DNA of 64,000 nucleotides, from assembly GCF_036038375.1 (NCBI RefSeq), contig NZ_CP107935.1, positions 4,898,001-4,962,000 of the forward strand, read 5' to 3'. Each line of letters begins with the position of its first letter. Within the stretch, counting starts at the first letter, position 1. Shown here piece after piece: positions 15,800-24,891 of this stretch. The position numbers were made by a program, and so were the translations under genes. Below the pieces are notes generated by a model. The model ran no database searches. It was not told the origin of the DNA and saw nothing but the letters and a program-made list of their open reading frames with translations. This DNA comes from Streptomyces sp. NBC_00414. Lineage in GTDB: Bacteria > Actinomycetota > Actinomycetes > Streptomycetales > Streptomycetaceae.

Positions 15800-17035
15800 A
15801 TGGCAGGGAGCATCCAAGACCGCTGGTTCAAGACCGAAACCGACGCTGACGGCAAGACCGTCCGCACCAAGACCGCCCGTCACGGCACCGGACTGCGCTA
15901 CCGGGCCCGGTACTTCGCACCTGACGGCAAGCGCAAGGGCAAGTCCTTCGCCGATGGACAGAAGCGCCTCGCCGAGCAATGGCTCAGCAGCATCAGCGCA
16001 GATGTGGCACGCGGCCAGTACATCGACCCGAACGCGGCCCGTACGTCCTTCCAGGACTTCGCTGAGAAGTGGTTGGAGAGCCAGAGTGGCGACCCGAACA
16101 CCCGGGCGTCGATGCAGTCTCAGCTCAAGCTGCATGCCTTCCCGCGCATCGGGACGCGTCCGCTCGGCTCGTTCCAGCCGAGCCACATCCGAGAGTTCGT
16201 CACGCAGCTCGAAACGGCCGGCATGTCTGGCTCGTACGCCCGCGTCATCTTCTCCAACGTACGAGCCATCCTGAGCGCGGCCGTTGAGGACGGCTACCTA
16301 CCCCGGAACCCCTGCCACTCGCGCACGGTGACGCTCCCGGAAATGGGCGCGCGCCGTGTCGTCCCGTGGCTGCCGGATCGGGTCTTCGCCATGCGCGGCG
16401 CTTTGGTCGAGAGGTTCCGGCCCATGGTCGACGTGGGCGCCGGTTGCGGCCTGCGTCAGGGGGAGATCCTCGGACTGTCCGTCGAAGAGCTGGACTTCGG
16501 CAACGGCACGCTTCACGTCGTCCAGCAACTCAAGCTGAGCCTGAGTCAACCCGTGTTCGCCCCGCCCAAGGGCGGCAAGCTGCGCGACGTGCCGCTCCCC
16601 GAGCCCGTGGCGGACGCGCTCAAGGCGCACATGAAGCTCTTCCCGCCGATAGAGATCACGCTCCCGTGGATGCGCGCTGGAGGTTCGCCCGTGACCAAGC
16701 GCCTGATCTTCACCGGTCCCCTCGGCGGGCACGTCTGGCGTACGTCGCTGAACGAGGACCACTGGAAGCCCGCACTCGCCAAGGTCGGCGTCATCCCCAA
16801 GGCGAAGAGCCGCGAGCATGCCGCCGCTCGGGAGCACGGAATGCACGCCCTGAGGCACTTCTACGCCTCGGTCCTACTGGACGCCGGAGAGAGCATCAAG
16901 GCCGTCAGTGAGTATCTCGGGCACTCCGACCCGGGGCTCACGCTGAAGGTGTACGCCCACCTCATGCCCAGCAGTAGCGACCGGGCGAGGAAGGTTCTCG
17001 GCAAGGCTCTGCGGCCGAACGATCCTCCGCGCTGA
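15800..17035 (+). CDS. int: Tyrosine recombinase integrase, element B
   Basis: 411 residues; ATG at 15800 preceded by GAGAGGA. An N-terminal arm-binding domain (RYRARYFAPDGKRKGKSF) precedes a core-binding domain (TSFQDFAEKWLESQ) and the catalytic domain with Arg in GCGLRQGEILGL, His-X-X-Arg in GMHALRHFYASV, His in YLGHSDPGLTL and the Tyr in LKVYAHL. It is not a close relative of integrase A: it lacks the Cys-rich insert and has its own spacing. Its attachment site should lie just downstream, near 17036-17065, but I could not find the partner repeat in this window. Confidence 0.95.
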   Translation: MAGSIQDRWFKTETDADGKTVRTKTARHGTGLRYRARYFAPDGKRKGKSFADGQKRLAEQWLSSISADVARGQYIDPNAARTSFQDFAEKWLESQSGDPNTRASMQSQLKLHAFPRIGTRPLGSFQPSHIREFVTQLETAGMSGSYARVIFSNVRAILSAAVEDGYLPRNPCHSRTVTLPEMGARRVVPWLPDRVFAMRGALVERFRPMVDVGAGCGLRQGEILGLSVEELDFGNGTLHVVQQLKLSLSQPVFAPPKGGKLRDVPLPEPVADALKAHMKLFPPIEITLPWMRAGGSPVTKRLIFTGPLGGHVWRTSLNEDHWKPALAKVGVIPKAKSREHAAAREHGMHALRHFYASVLLDAGESIKAVSEYLGHSDPGLTLKVYAHLMPSSSDRARKVLGKALRPNDPPR

Positions 17036-17052
17036 GGGCCCACAGTGGGCCC
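17036..17052. terminator. Hairpin directly after integrase B
   Basis: GGGCCCAC-A-GTGGGCCC, perfect 8-base arms with a single-base centre, starting right after the integrase stop. It could terminate int or mark the element end. Confidence 0.5.
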
Positions 17053-17065
17053 AGAACAAACGAGG

Positions 17066-17100
17066 GCCCCTGATCTGCGCCGTGTGCGCAGGTCAGGGGC
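17066..17100 (-). terminator. Terminator of the phosphoglycerate mutase gene
   Basis: 15-base arms (GCCCCTGATCTGCGC and its complement with one wobble pair) around a 5-base loop, 13 bases beyond the gpm stop on the minus strand. Its survival suggests that the chromosome is intact up to here and the element boundary lies at 17036-17065. Confidence 0.75.
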
Positions 17101-17113
17101 GTGATCGCTATTC

Positions 17114-17875
17114 CTACTTCTTCTTGCCCTGGTTCTTCACGGCCTCGATCGCCGCCGCCGCCGCGTCCGCGTCCAGGTATGTGCCGCCCGGGTTCACCGG
17201 CTTGAAGGAGGCGTCCAGTTCGTACGCGAGCGGGATGCCCGTCGGGATGTTCAGGCCCGCGATGTCCTCGTCCGAGACGCCGTCGAGGTGCTTGACCAGG
17301 GCCCGGAGCGAGTTGCCGTGGGCCGCGACCAGGACCGTGCGGCCGGCCAGGAGGTCGGGGACGATGCCGTCGTACCAGTACGGGAGCATGCGGACGACGA
17401 CGTCCTTGAGGCACTCCGTGCGGGGGCGCAGCTCCGGGGGGATCGTCGCGTAGCGCGGGTCGTCCGACTGGGAGAACTCCGTGCCGTCCTCGAGGGGCGG
17501 CGGCGGGGTGTCGTACGAGCGGCGCCACAGCATGAACTGCTCCTCGCCGAACTCCGCGAGGGTCTGCGCCTTGTCCTTGCCCTGCAGCGCACCGTAGTGG
17601 CGCTCGTTCAGGCGCCAGGAGCGGTGGACGGGGATCCAGTGGCGGTCCGCCGATTCGAGGGAGAGCTGCGCCGTGCGGATGGCGCGCTTCTGGAGGGAGG
17701 TGTGCAGCACGTCGGGGAGCAGGCCGGCGTCCTTCAGCAGCTCACCGCCGCGGACTGCCTCCTTCTCGCCCTTCTCCGTCAGGTTGACGTCCACCCAGCC
17801 GGTGAACAGGTTCTTCGCGTTCCATTCGCTCTCGCCGTGGCGGAGGAGGATCAGCTTGTACGGTGCGTCGGCCAT
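17114..17875 (-). CDS. gpmA: 2,3-bisphosphoglycerate-dependent phosphoglycerate mutase
   Basis: 253 residues. The phosphohistidine motif LILLRHGESEWN starts at residue 8, NLFTGWVDVNLTEKG follows, then RRSYDTPPPP and the second active-site His in LVAAHGNSLRALVKHL. It interconverts 3- and 2-phosphoglycerate in glycolysis. The longer open frame has no good ribosome site, so MADAPYKLI is taken as the start. The 3' end borders the mobile region, leaving the gene complete. I recognise it as the counterpart of the S. coelicolor gpm gene near mshA. Confidence 0.96.
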   Translation of the reverse strand: MADAPYKLILLRHGESEWNAKNLFTGWVDVNLTEKGEKEAVRGGELLKDAGLLPDVLHTSLQKRAIRTAQLSLESADRHWIPVHRSWRLNERHYGALQGKDKAQTLAEFGEEQFMLWRRSYDTPPPPLEDGTEFSQSDDPRYATIPPELRPRTECLKDVVVRMLPYWYDGIVPDLLAGRTVLVAAHGNSLRALVKHLDGVSDEDIAGLNIPTGIPLAYELDASFKPVNPGGTYLDADAAAAAIEAVKNQGKKK

Positions 17876-18114
17876 GGCCCCGAGCGTAATCGAAGCCGCC
17901 GACGGCCCGCTCGCCCGCCCGGAGGACGGACATCCGTCGGCCGCCTCCCCTTCGCCGCCGTGACACTTGACGACTTCTGTTAATTGAGTGGCCGCCGTCG
18001 AACCCGCCCCCATAAGTTGCCTCATGAGCCGCTCTCGTAAGCTGCGCCAGCCGCACGAGCCGCTTACATGAGCTGCTTACTCGCACGCCGATCACACGTA
18101 CCTGGGGGTCCCCG

Positions 18115-19419
18115 ATGCCGTTCACGTCCCTGAGCGTGAGACGTGTCGCCCGCGAGACCCTCTCCGGGCTCCCCCGCGAGTTCTGGTGGCTGTGGACCAG
18201 CACCCTCGTCAACCGGCTCGGCGCCTTCGTCGCCACCTTCATGGCGCTGTACCTCACGCTCGACCGCGGCTACTCCGCCTCGTACGCCGGACTCGTCGCC
18301 TCGCTCCACGGGCTCGGCGGAGTGATCTCGTCCCTCGGCGCGGGCGTGATGACGGACCGGCTCGGGCGGCGGCCCACGCTCCTCATCGCCCAGACGTCCA
18401 CCGCGGTCTCCGTCGCGCTGCTCGGCTTCATGCACGACCCGGTGTCCATCGCGGCCGTCGCCTTCCTCGTCGGCATGGCCAGCAACGCCTCCCGTCCCGC
18501 CGTCCAGGCGATGATGGGCGACATCGTCAAGCCCGAGGACCGGGTGCGGGCCTTCTCGCTCAACTACTGGGCGATCAACCTGGGCTTCGCCGTCTCGTCC
18601 ACGGCGGCCGGGTTCATCGCGGAGGTCAGTTACCTAGCCGGGTTCCTCGTCGAGGCCGGGATGACGCTGGCCTGCGCGGTCGTCGTCTTCGTGAAGCTGC
18701 CCGAGTCGCGGCCCGAGCCGGTCCCCAAGAAGGCCGGCGAGCCCGAGGTGGGGCTGGGGACGGTCCTGCGCGACGGGCGTTTCATGAGCGTCGTCGGGCT
18801 GTCCTTCCTCGTCGCCCTGATCTTCCAGCAGGGATTCGTGGGCCTGCCGGTGGCGATGGGCCAGGCAGGATTCACGCCCGCCGACTACGGCCTGGTCATC
18901 GCGGTCAACGGCGTCCTGATCGTCGTACTCCAGCTCCCCGTCACCCGTTTCATCCAGCACCGGGACCCGAAACGGCTCCTCGTCGTGTCGTCCCTCCTCG
19001 CGGGGTACGGGTTCGGGCTCACCGCCTTCGCGGGCTCGGTCGGCGTCTTCGCGCTCACGATCTGCGTCTGGACCCTCGCCGAGATCGTCAACGCGCCCAC
19101 CCAGACCGGCCTCGTCGTCCGCCTCTCCCCCACCCACGGGCGCGGCCGGTACCAGGGCATGTACACGATGTCCTGGTCCGTCGCCGCCCTCGTCGCGCCC
19201 CTGATGTCCGGTGTGATCATCGACCGGTTCGGGGCCGAGTGGCTGTGGGGCGTATGCGCGGTCGTCGGCACGGTGGCCGGACTGGGATACGGACTGCTGA
19301 TGCGGCGGCTCCCGGACGAGGAACCCGCCACCACCGACCTCCCCCAGCCCCTGCCCCTGCCCCCGCCTCTGCCTCCGTCTCTGCCCACCACCGAGAAGCC
19401 CGAGGTCAGCACCCCGTAG
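18115..19419 (+). CDS. MFS transporter
   Basis: 434 residues with about 12 membrane helices. The loop between helices 2 and 3 has the family motif GVMTDRLGRRPTLL; a long polar linker (residues about 200-220) separates the halves. The C terminus is proline-rich (PLPLPPPLPPSLP). It belongs to the drug:H+ antiporter-like group; the substrate is unknown. It is divergent from gpmA with a 239-base gap. Confidence 0.88.
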   Translation: MPFTSLSVRRVARETLSGLPREFWWLWTSTLVNRLGAFVATFMALYLTLDRGYSASYAGLVASLHGLGGVISSLGAGVMTDRLGRRPTLLIAQTSTAVSVALLGFMHDPVSIAAVAFLVGMASNASRPAVQAMMGDIVKPEDRVRAFSLNYWAINLGFAVSSTAAGFIAEVSYLAGFLVEAGMTLACAVVVFVKLPESRPEPVPKKAGEPEVGLGTVLRDGRFMSVVGLSFLVALIFQQGFVGLPVAMGQAGFTPADYGLVIAVNGVLIVVLQLPVTRFIQHRDPKRLLVVSSLLAGYGFGLTAFAGSVGVFALTICVWTLAEIVNAPTQTGLVVRLSPTHGRGRYQGMYTMSWSVAALVAPLMSGVIIDRFGAEWLWGVCAVVGTVAGLGYGLLMRRLPDEEPATTDLPQPLPLPPPLPPSLPTTEKPEVSTP

Positions 19420-19437
19420 TGACGCGCCCCGCACCCC

Positions 19438-19914
19438 TCAGTGGTGCATCCGCGCCCCCTTCACCACCTTGTCCACCGCGTTGCGGGGGCCGTACACCGC
19501 GAGGCCGACCAGATCCAGCTCCGCGGTCGGTACGGCCCGTACCGCCGCCCGGTTGTCGCGGTCGTTGCCGGTGGTGAACAGGTCGGAGGTGAACAGCGCG
19601 CGGGGCAGGGCGCGGGACAGTGCCTTGCCGTGTGCCGCCTTCAGCGTCTCCTTCGTACCCTCGAAGACCAGGACCGGCTGGCGGAACATCGGCAGGTAGC
19701 CGACGCCGTCGGCGTCCTCGTACGGCTCGCCGACCACCTCCGGGACGGACGGGCCGAGGCCGCTCACGAGGAACGCGGTCACGTTCAGCCGCTGCCACGG
19801 CTCCAGGTCCTCCCGCAGCAGGACGGCGATCTTGGTGTCGAAGCGGACGGGGGCCGGGGTGTTCCCGGACAGGGCGTTCTCGGCCGGGGCGTTCTGAAGG
19901 GTCTCGCTGCTCAT
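19438..19914 (-). CDS. DUF2000 family protein
   Basis: 158 residues from ATG at 19914. FDTKIAVLLREDLEPWQRLNV and FLVSGLG match the conserved start of DUF2000, a small alpha/beta family related to peptidyl-tRNA hydrolase PTH2 in fold but of unknown function. It is divergent from an AraC regulator 49 bases away, an arrangement common in Streptomyces, so it is probably that regulator's target. Confidence 0.82.
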   Translation of the reverse strand: MSSETLQNAPAENALSGNTPAPVRFDTKIAVLLREDLEPWQRLNVTAFLVSGLGPSVPEVVGEPYEDADGVGYLPMFRQPVLVFEGTKETLKAAHGKALSRALPRALFTSDLFTTGNDRDNRAAVRAVPTAELDLVGLAVYGPRNAVDKVVKGARMHH

Positions 19915-19963
19915 GCTTCGAGACTGCCGAGCCGGGTGCGCGGCCGTCTTGTACGTTCTTTGC

Positions 19964-20833
19964 ATGGTGGCCCAGCGTGAAGTCTCCGCCTGGCGCCCGA
20001 GCGTGCCGGGTGTCGTGGAGGTCTTCCACGCCCACTTCACGGAGTACGCGTATCCGATGCACGTCCATGACGCGTGGACCCTGCTGATGGTCGACGCCGG
20101 GGCGGTGCGGTACGACCTCGACCGGCACGAGCACGGCACCCCGGACGGCACGGTCTCGCTGCTCCCGCCGTACGTTCCGCACAACGGGTCGCCGGTCACC
20201 CCCTACGGCTTCCGCAAGCGCGTCCTGTACCTGGACCTCAGCAAGCTCGACGAGACGTACATCGGCCCGGCGGTCGACACCCCGGAGCTCGTCGACCCCG
20301 TGCTGCGGCAGCGCGTCGAGCAATTGCACACCGCCCTCGCCCACCCCGGTGACGAGCTGGAGGCGGAGAGCAGACTGACCCTGATCGGCGAGCGGCTGCG
20401 CCACCATCTGCGCCCCGCGACCAGGTCCGGACCCGGGTTCGGGCCCAGGAGCAGCCCCGGGTCCGGACCCATCAGGGACGGGCGGGACGCCGACCACCCC
20501 CTCGCCCACCAGCTGCGCGAACTCCTCGACGAGCGTCTCCTCCAGGGCGTGACCCTCCAGGAGGCCGCGGCCCTCGTGCACGCGCACCCCGCCCACCTGG
20601 TGCGGGCGTTCAGCGGTGCCTACGGGATACCGCCGCACCAGTACCTGATGTCGCGCCGGGTCGAGCGGGCCCGCCGGCTGCTGCTGGAGGGCCGCCCGCC
20701 GGGCGAGGTCGCCGCGGAGACCGGCTTCTACGACCAGTCCCATCTGAACCGCCACTTCAAGCGGCTGGTCGGAGTGGCGCCGGGCCGCTACCGCGACAGC
20801 GCCCGCTGGAGATCGCGCCCCAGCCCGCGCTGA
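19964..20833 (+). CDS. AraC family transcriptional regulator
   Basis: 289 residues from ATG at 19964. An N-terminal cupin sensor domain (YAYPMHVHDAWTLLMVDAG) is followed by a Gly/Pro-rich linker and two C-terminal helix-turn-helix units (TLQEAAALVHAHPAHLVRAF and PPGEVAAETGFYDQSHLNRH). The cupin suggests a small-molecule ligand. It likely controls the divergent DUF2000 gene. The last 46 bases overlap the lyase gene on the other strand. Confidence 0.88.
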   Translation: MVAQREVSAWRPSVPGVVEVFHAHFTEYAYPMHVHDAWTLLMVDAGAVRYDLDRHEHGTPDGTVSLLPPYVPHNGSPVTPYGFRKRVLYLDLSKLDETYIGPAVDTPELVDPVLRQRVEQLHTALAHPGDELEAESRLTLIGERLRHHLRPATRSGPGFGPRSSPGSGPIRDGRDADHPLAHQLRELLDERLLQGVTLQEAAALVHAHPAHLVRAFSGAYGIPPHQYLMSRRVERARRLLLEGRPPGEVAAETGFYDQSHLNRHFKRLVGVAPGRYRDSARWRSRPSPR

Positions 20834-22578
20834 GCGTCGTACAGGTTCCGGGGACGTACGGCGTCCGTCGTCCCGTACAGCTCCAGGCGGGAGTGCAGCG
20901 GCCCGGTGAAGTCGGGTACGTCGATCTGGTCGAACTCCGTCACCTCGTTGATGCCGACGGTGGCGCTGTACGGGGCCAGGCCGTCGATCCTCATCAGGCC
21001 GGCGCGGCCGTTGGTGACGCGGATGTTCCAGTGCGTGAAGCGGGCGCCGAAGAGAGGACCCGCGCTGGCGTCGCCGCCGTGGCGGCCGTTGTTGACGACC
21101 GTGATGTCGGTGCGGACGTTCGCGAAGGGCATCCCGCGATGGGAGTCGAAGGTGCCCATGCGCATGTCACCACGCGACCAGACGTTGTACGAGGACAGCC
21201 CCTCCACGTTGATGCCGTGGAGCTGGATGTTCGCGGGGGCGGGAGTCGTGCGCTCCTCGATCGTGAAGCGGTCGACGAGGTTGTCGTGCGAGCCCTCGCG
21301 GCAGAAGTACGGGTGGTGCGAGCCGCGCCCCGCGACCCGGGTGTCGCGCAGGGTGCAGGCCGAGGCGGCGACCAGCCCGAAGCCGTTGTCCATGTGCCGT
21401 ACGACGATGTCCTCGGCCCAGCAGTCGTACGCGCACTGGAAGGTGACGCCGTTGTAGCCCTTGTCCAGGAGATGCGGGGACTGCGGGGTCTCGACGGCCT
21501 CCAGGGTGAGGCCCTCCACCCCGGATCCCGTCAGGGCCTTCGCATGGGTGGTCAGACGCGGGTCCCACTCCGGGCGCACGTCGAGCGGGAGGGGCCGCTC
21601 AAGGGTGACCCGCCGGCCCCGCACACGGGTGATGCGCACCGGCCACTCGTACGGGACATAGCTGGTCAACTTCGTCTTGTCGTCCCAGTAGTACGCCTCC
21701 GGGCCCGGGCCGCCGCCCGCCATGTGCTCCAGGAGGGTGTGGGAGGGGTCGTCGGCGAGGCGCAGGAGGACCAGGTCGCCGGGGGCGAGCGCGCCCGGGT
21801 CCGCCACGGTCACCGTCCAGGAGCCCCGGCGGGCCGGTTCGACCGTGGTCAGCGTCTTCCATTCGTCTCTCTTGTTGCCGGTCCAGCCCTCGAAGGGCCA
21901 CTGCTTGTTCCTGATCGCGTCCGTCAGGCTCGCGAACCGGTCCGTGGGGCAGAGCCAGACGAGGCCGCCCGCCCAGGACCAGGACGACTTGTCGCCGCCG
22001 TAGCGCGACCCGTAGGCACCGATCAGTTCGGTGAGGCTCCGGGTGGCAAGGAGTTTCGTACGGGTGCTGCCGGCGCCGCGCAGGACGACGTCCGAATGGC
22101 CGATGCGGATCAGGCCGTCGAGGCGGTAGGTGCCGGGCGGGATGAGTACCGTGCCACCGCCGGCCCTTCCGGCAGCAGCGATGGCACGGTTGATCGCGGG
22201 TGCGGAGTCGGTGGAACCGTCCGCTTCGGCGCCGTACGCGCGGACGTCGACCAGGACGCCCGCGCCGGGGCGGCGGGGGAAGTGCGCCGCCCCGGCACGT
22301 CGGCCGGCTCTGCCGATGTACGGGATCTGCGGGTGCTCGTAGGGGGTGCGGGTGAACTCCCGCCAGAGTTCGGGCACCTCGGGACGCGGGGTCGCCGCCG
22401 ACGCCTGCGCCCCGGCTGCCGTGCCGGTGACGGCGCCCGACGCCACGGCTGTCGCGATGCCCAGCAGGGCCCGTCTGGTGATGGTCCGGCCGGTGCCGGT
22501 CCGCCCATCGCCTGCCGGTCCATGGCCGACCGGTCCAGTGACGGCCGATCCGGTGATGCCCGCGCCACGGTCACTCAT
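20788..22578 (-). CDS. Secreted pectate-lyase-like right-handed beta-helix protein
   Basis: 596 residues from ATG at 22578, chosen for GGAAGGCGG upstream; a start 30 bases earlier is possible. A Tat signal is visible (TRRALLGIATAVASG, cleavage after an Ala-rich stretch). The mature part begins with GVLVDVRAYGAEADGSTDSA...GGTVLIPPGTYRLDG, the Pectate_lyase_3 / SGNH-free beta-helix entry, and continues with many short beta repeats. It is probably an extracellular polysaccharide lyase or hydrolase; the substrate is unknown. Its 3' end overlaps the AraC gene convergently. Confidence 0.82.
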   Translation of the reverse strand: MSDRGAGITGSAVTGPVGHGPAGDGRTGTGRTITRRALLGIATAVASGAVTGTAAGAQASAATPRPEVPELWREFTRTPYEHPQIPYIGRAGRRAGAAHFPRRPGAGVLVDVRAYGAEADGSTDSAPAINRAIAAAGRAGGGTVLIPPGTYRLDGLIRIGHSDVVLRGAGSTRTKLLATRSLTELIGAYGSRYGGDKSSWSWAGGLVWLCPTDRFASLTDAIRNKQWPFEGWTGNKRDEWKTLTTVEPARRGSWTVTVADPGALAPGDLVLLRLADDPSHTLLEHMAGGGPGPEAYYWDDKTKLTSYVPYEWPVRITRVRGRRVTLERPLPLDVRPEWDPRLTTHAKALTGSGVEGLTLEAVETPQSPHLLDKGYNGVTFQCAYDCWAEDIVVRHMDNGFGLVAASACTLRDTRVAGRGSHHPYFCREGSHDNLVDRFTIEERTTPAPANIQLHGINVEGLSSYNVWSRGDMRMGTFDSHRGMPFANVRTDITVVNNGRHGGDASAGPLFGARFTHWNIRVTNGRAGLMRIDGLAPYSATVGINEVTEFDQIDVPDFTGPLHSRLELYGTTDAVRPRNLYDAQRGLGRDLQRALSR

Positions 22579-22722
22579 GCCCGAACCGCCTTCCAAGGAG
22601 GGGAATTCCATGGATGTGAACAAAGTTCAGATGTGCGTCGGCCGTGAGCATGACACGGCATCCGTGGGACGGGAAAGAGTCGTACAGCGGTTATTTACTG
22701 CTAGCTGGTACGGACCACCGGC

Positions 22723-23235
22723 TCAGCCGGTCGAACGCTGAGTCAGATGGCTGAACGCGTCCAGGTTGCGCGTGGACTCGCCGCGCGACACCCGCCAGGC
22801 GTACTCCTTGCGGATCGCGGACGCGAAACCGAGCTCCAGGAGGGTGTTGAAGCTGCCGTCGGCGGCCTCCAGGACCGAACCGAGCAGCCGGTCGACCTCG
22901 TCGGCGGTGACCGCGGCCAGCGGCAGTTTGCCCGCCACGTAGATGTCCCCGAGCGGGTCTACGGCGTACCCCACGCCGTAGAGCTTGAGGTTGCGCTCCA
23001 GGAGCCAGCGGTGCACTCCGCCCTCGTTCTCGTCCGGGTGCCGGATCACGAAGGCGTTGAGCGACAGGGAGTGCCTGCCGACGATCAGCGAGACGGTCGT
23101 CGACAGCTTCCGGGTGCCGGGGAGCTTCACCACGAAGTGGCCGGGCTCCGGGCCCTCCCACTCCAGTTCGGCGTCCCCCAGGAACTCCTCGATGGTCCCC
23201 GTCGCCCGCTCCACCGCCCGCTCCGCGTCAGCCAT
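22723..23235 (-). CDS. YbjN domain-containing protein
   Basis: 170 residues. It has the YbjN layout: IEEFLGDAELEWEGPEPGHFVVKLPG, then a beta-rich centre and VTADEVDRLLGSVLEAADGSFN at the end. YbjN proteins resemble type III secretion chaperones in fold and have a vague stress role. It overlaps the mshA 3' end by 8 bases on the same strand, so it is cotranscribed, as in other streptomycetes. Confidence 0.85.
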   Translation of the reverse strand: MADAERAVERATGTIEEFLGDAELEWEGPEPGHFVVKLPGTRKLSTTVSLIVGRHSLSLNAFVIRHPDENEGGVHRWLLERNLKLYGVGYAVDPLGDIYVAGKLPLAAVTADEVDRLLGSVLEAADGSFNTLLELGFASAIRKEYAWRVSRGESTRNLDAFSHLTQRSTG

Positions 23236-24565
23236 GGTGGGAGCGTACGTGACGGCGATGTTCGTGCATCGCCGCCGTGTAGACGTCGGCCGTGGCCGCG
23301 GCGGCCGTGTCCCAGCCGAAGGATTTCGCGTGCCAGGCGGCGGCCGCGCCCATCCGGTCCGGGAGCGCCCGGTTGTCGGCGAAATCGCGCAGCACGCGCG
23401 CGTAGTCGACGGGATTGTGCCCGGACACCAGAAAGCCCGTCTCCTTGTGGCGGACCGCGACCGGCAGGCCGCCCACCGCGGCCGCGAGCACCGGGGTACC
23501 GGCCGCCTGCGCCTCTATGGCGACGAGCCCGAACGACTCGCTGTAGGAGGGCATCACCAGGACGGACGCGGCCCGGAACCAGTCCGCGAGCTGCTCCTGG
23601 CCGACCGGCGGACGGAAGCACACCACGTCGGCGATGCCCAGCCGGGCGGCGAGTTTCTGCAGCCCCTCGGGCTTGGCGAGACCGCTGCCGCTCGGGCCGC
23701 CCACAATGGGGACGACGATGTTCGAGCGCAGGTCGGGGCGCTCCTCCAGGAGGACGGCGACCGCGCGCAGCAGGACGTCGGGTGCCTTCAGGGGCTGGAT
23801 GCGGCCCGCGAAGAGCGGTATGAGGGCGTCCTGCGGGAGGCCGAGCCGCGCGCGGGCGGCGGCGCGTCCGTCGGCCGGGCGGAAACGGTCGAGGTTCACG
23901 CCGGGATGGACCACCGCGACCTTGCCCTGCTCGGCCTCGTAGTGCCGGACGAGCTCGTCGGCCTCCTCCGCGGTGTTGGCGATGAGCCGGTCGGCGGCGC
24001 GGACGATCTGGGTCTCGCCGATGACACGGGCGGCGGGCTCCGGGGTGTCGCCCTCTGCAAGAGCGGCGTTCTTGACCTTCGCCATGGTGTGCATGGCGTG
24101 GACGAGGGGGGCGCCCCAGCGTTCGGCGGCCAGCCAGCCGACGTGTCCGGAGAGCCAGTAGTGCGAGTGGACCAGGTCGTAGTAGCCGGGACGGTGGCCG
24201 GCCCAGGCCTGCATCACACCGTGCGTGAAGGCGCACAGCTGGGCGGGCAGGTCCTCCTTGGCGAGGCCTTCGTAGGGACCGGCGTCGACGTGCCGGACCA
24301 GTACACCCGGCGCGAGCTCCACCTTGGGCGGCAGGGCCCCGGTCGTCGCGCGCGTGAAGATCTCGACCTCGATGTTGATCGCGGCGAGGCGCTGGGCCAG
24401 CTCCACGATGTAGACGTTCATGCCGCCCGCGTCGCCCGTGCCCGGCTGGTGCAGCGGTGAGGTGTGCACGGAGAGCATCGCCACGCGGCGTGGCCTGCGG
24501 TGCAGGCGAAGCCTTGTCGGGGCCGCCGGCGAGCGGCGCCCGAGCCTGCTCACGTACTGGCTCAC
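23228..24565 (-). CDS. mshA: D-inositol-3-phosphate glycosyltransferase MshA
   Basis: 445 residues from GTG at 24565, which has AGAAGGAGG upstream; longer frames lack this. A GT-B glycosyltransferase, family 4: MLSVHTSPLHQPGTGDAGGMNVYI is split by my reading into VHTSPLHQPGTGDAGGMNVY (UDP-GlcNAc/acceptor loop), LVHSHYWLSG, VVHPGVNLDRFRP, FAGRIQPLKAPDVL and the donor-binding PSYSESFGLVAIEAQAAGTP. It makes GlcNAc-inositol phosphate, the first step of mycothiol synthesis. All hallmark motifs are present. Confidence 0.96.
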   Translation of the reverse strand: MSQYVSRLGRRSPAAPTRLRLHRRPRRVAMLSVHTSPLHQPGTGDAGGMNVYIVELAQRLAAINIEVEIFTRATTGALPPKVELAPGVLVRHVDAGPYEGLAKEDLPAQLCAFTHGVMQAWAGHRPGYYDLVHSHYWLSGHVGWLAAERWGAPLVHAMHTMAKVKNAALAEGDTPEPAARVIGETQIVRAADRLIANTAEEADELVRHYEAEQGKVAVVHPGVNLDRFRPADGRAAARARLGLPQDALIPLFAGRIQPLKAPDVLLRAVAVLLEERPDLRSNIVVPIVGGPSGSGLAKPEGLQKLAARLGIADVVCFRPPVGQEQLADWFRAASVLVMPSYSESFGLVAIEAQAAGTPVLAAAVGGLPVAVRHKETGFLVSGHNPVDYARVLRDFADNRALPDRMGAAAAWHAKSFGWDTAAAATADVYTAAMHEHRRHVRSHHG

Positions 24566-24891
24566 GTGGCGTTCCTCCTTCTGCGGACCGGCGACCGGAC
24601 CGGCGATCGGCTCTGCGGGCATGCCTGCGGCTGGGCGTGGAAAGCCCTTCAAGTCCTGAACATCAAAGGACTCTGCTCCATTTCCTCTTTACCGAATTAT
24701 TACTGCGGGTCGCTCAACCGTTCGAGTTGCTTCTGCGTACGGCCGGGATGGGCGGGACGGGCGGGTTGCGGTACGCATTCCAGCCCGTCCGGGGGCCGTT
24801 CAGGCCGACGGCGGGGGCCCGGGGGCGGCAGCGCCCGCGACGCCCACACCGACCGGGGGCCCCACCACGGGCGCGGCATACCCTTGACCCC
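24566..24891. other. Intergenic gap between mshA and a divergent methyltransferase gene
   Basis: 326 bases. It includes an AT-rich patch near 24655-24715 that must carry the mshA or methyltransferase promoter, then a GC-rich leader. I see no gene or strong palindrome. Confidence 0.5.

Noticed and set aside
17036..17110. Integration of element B into the 3' end of gpmA
   Set aside because: The gpmA coding end and its terminator are intact, and no duplicate of that sequence is visible at the left end of B. It remains possible but is not supported.
20893..22647. A 584-codon plus-strand frame opposite the beta-helix lyase
   Set aside because: No domain, composition typical for antisense frames in high-GC DNA, and the minus-strand protein has a Tat signal and a known fold.
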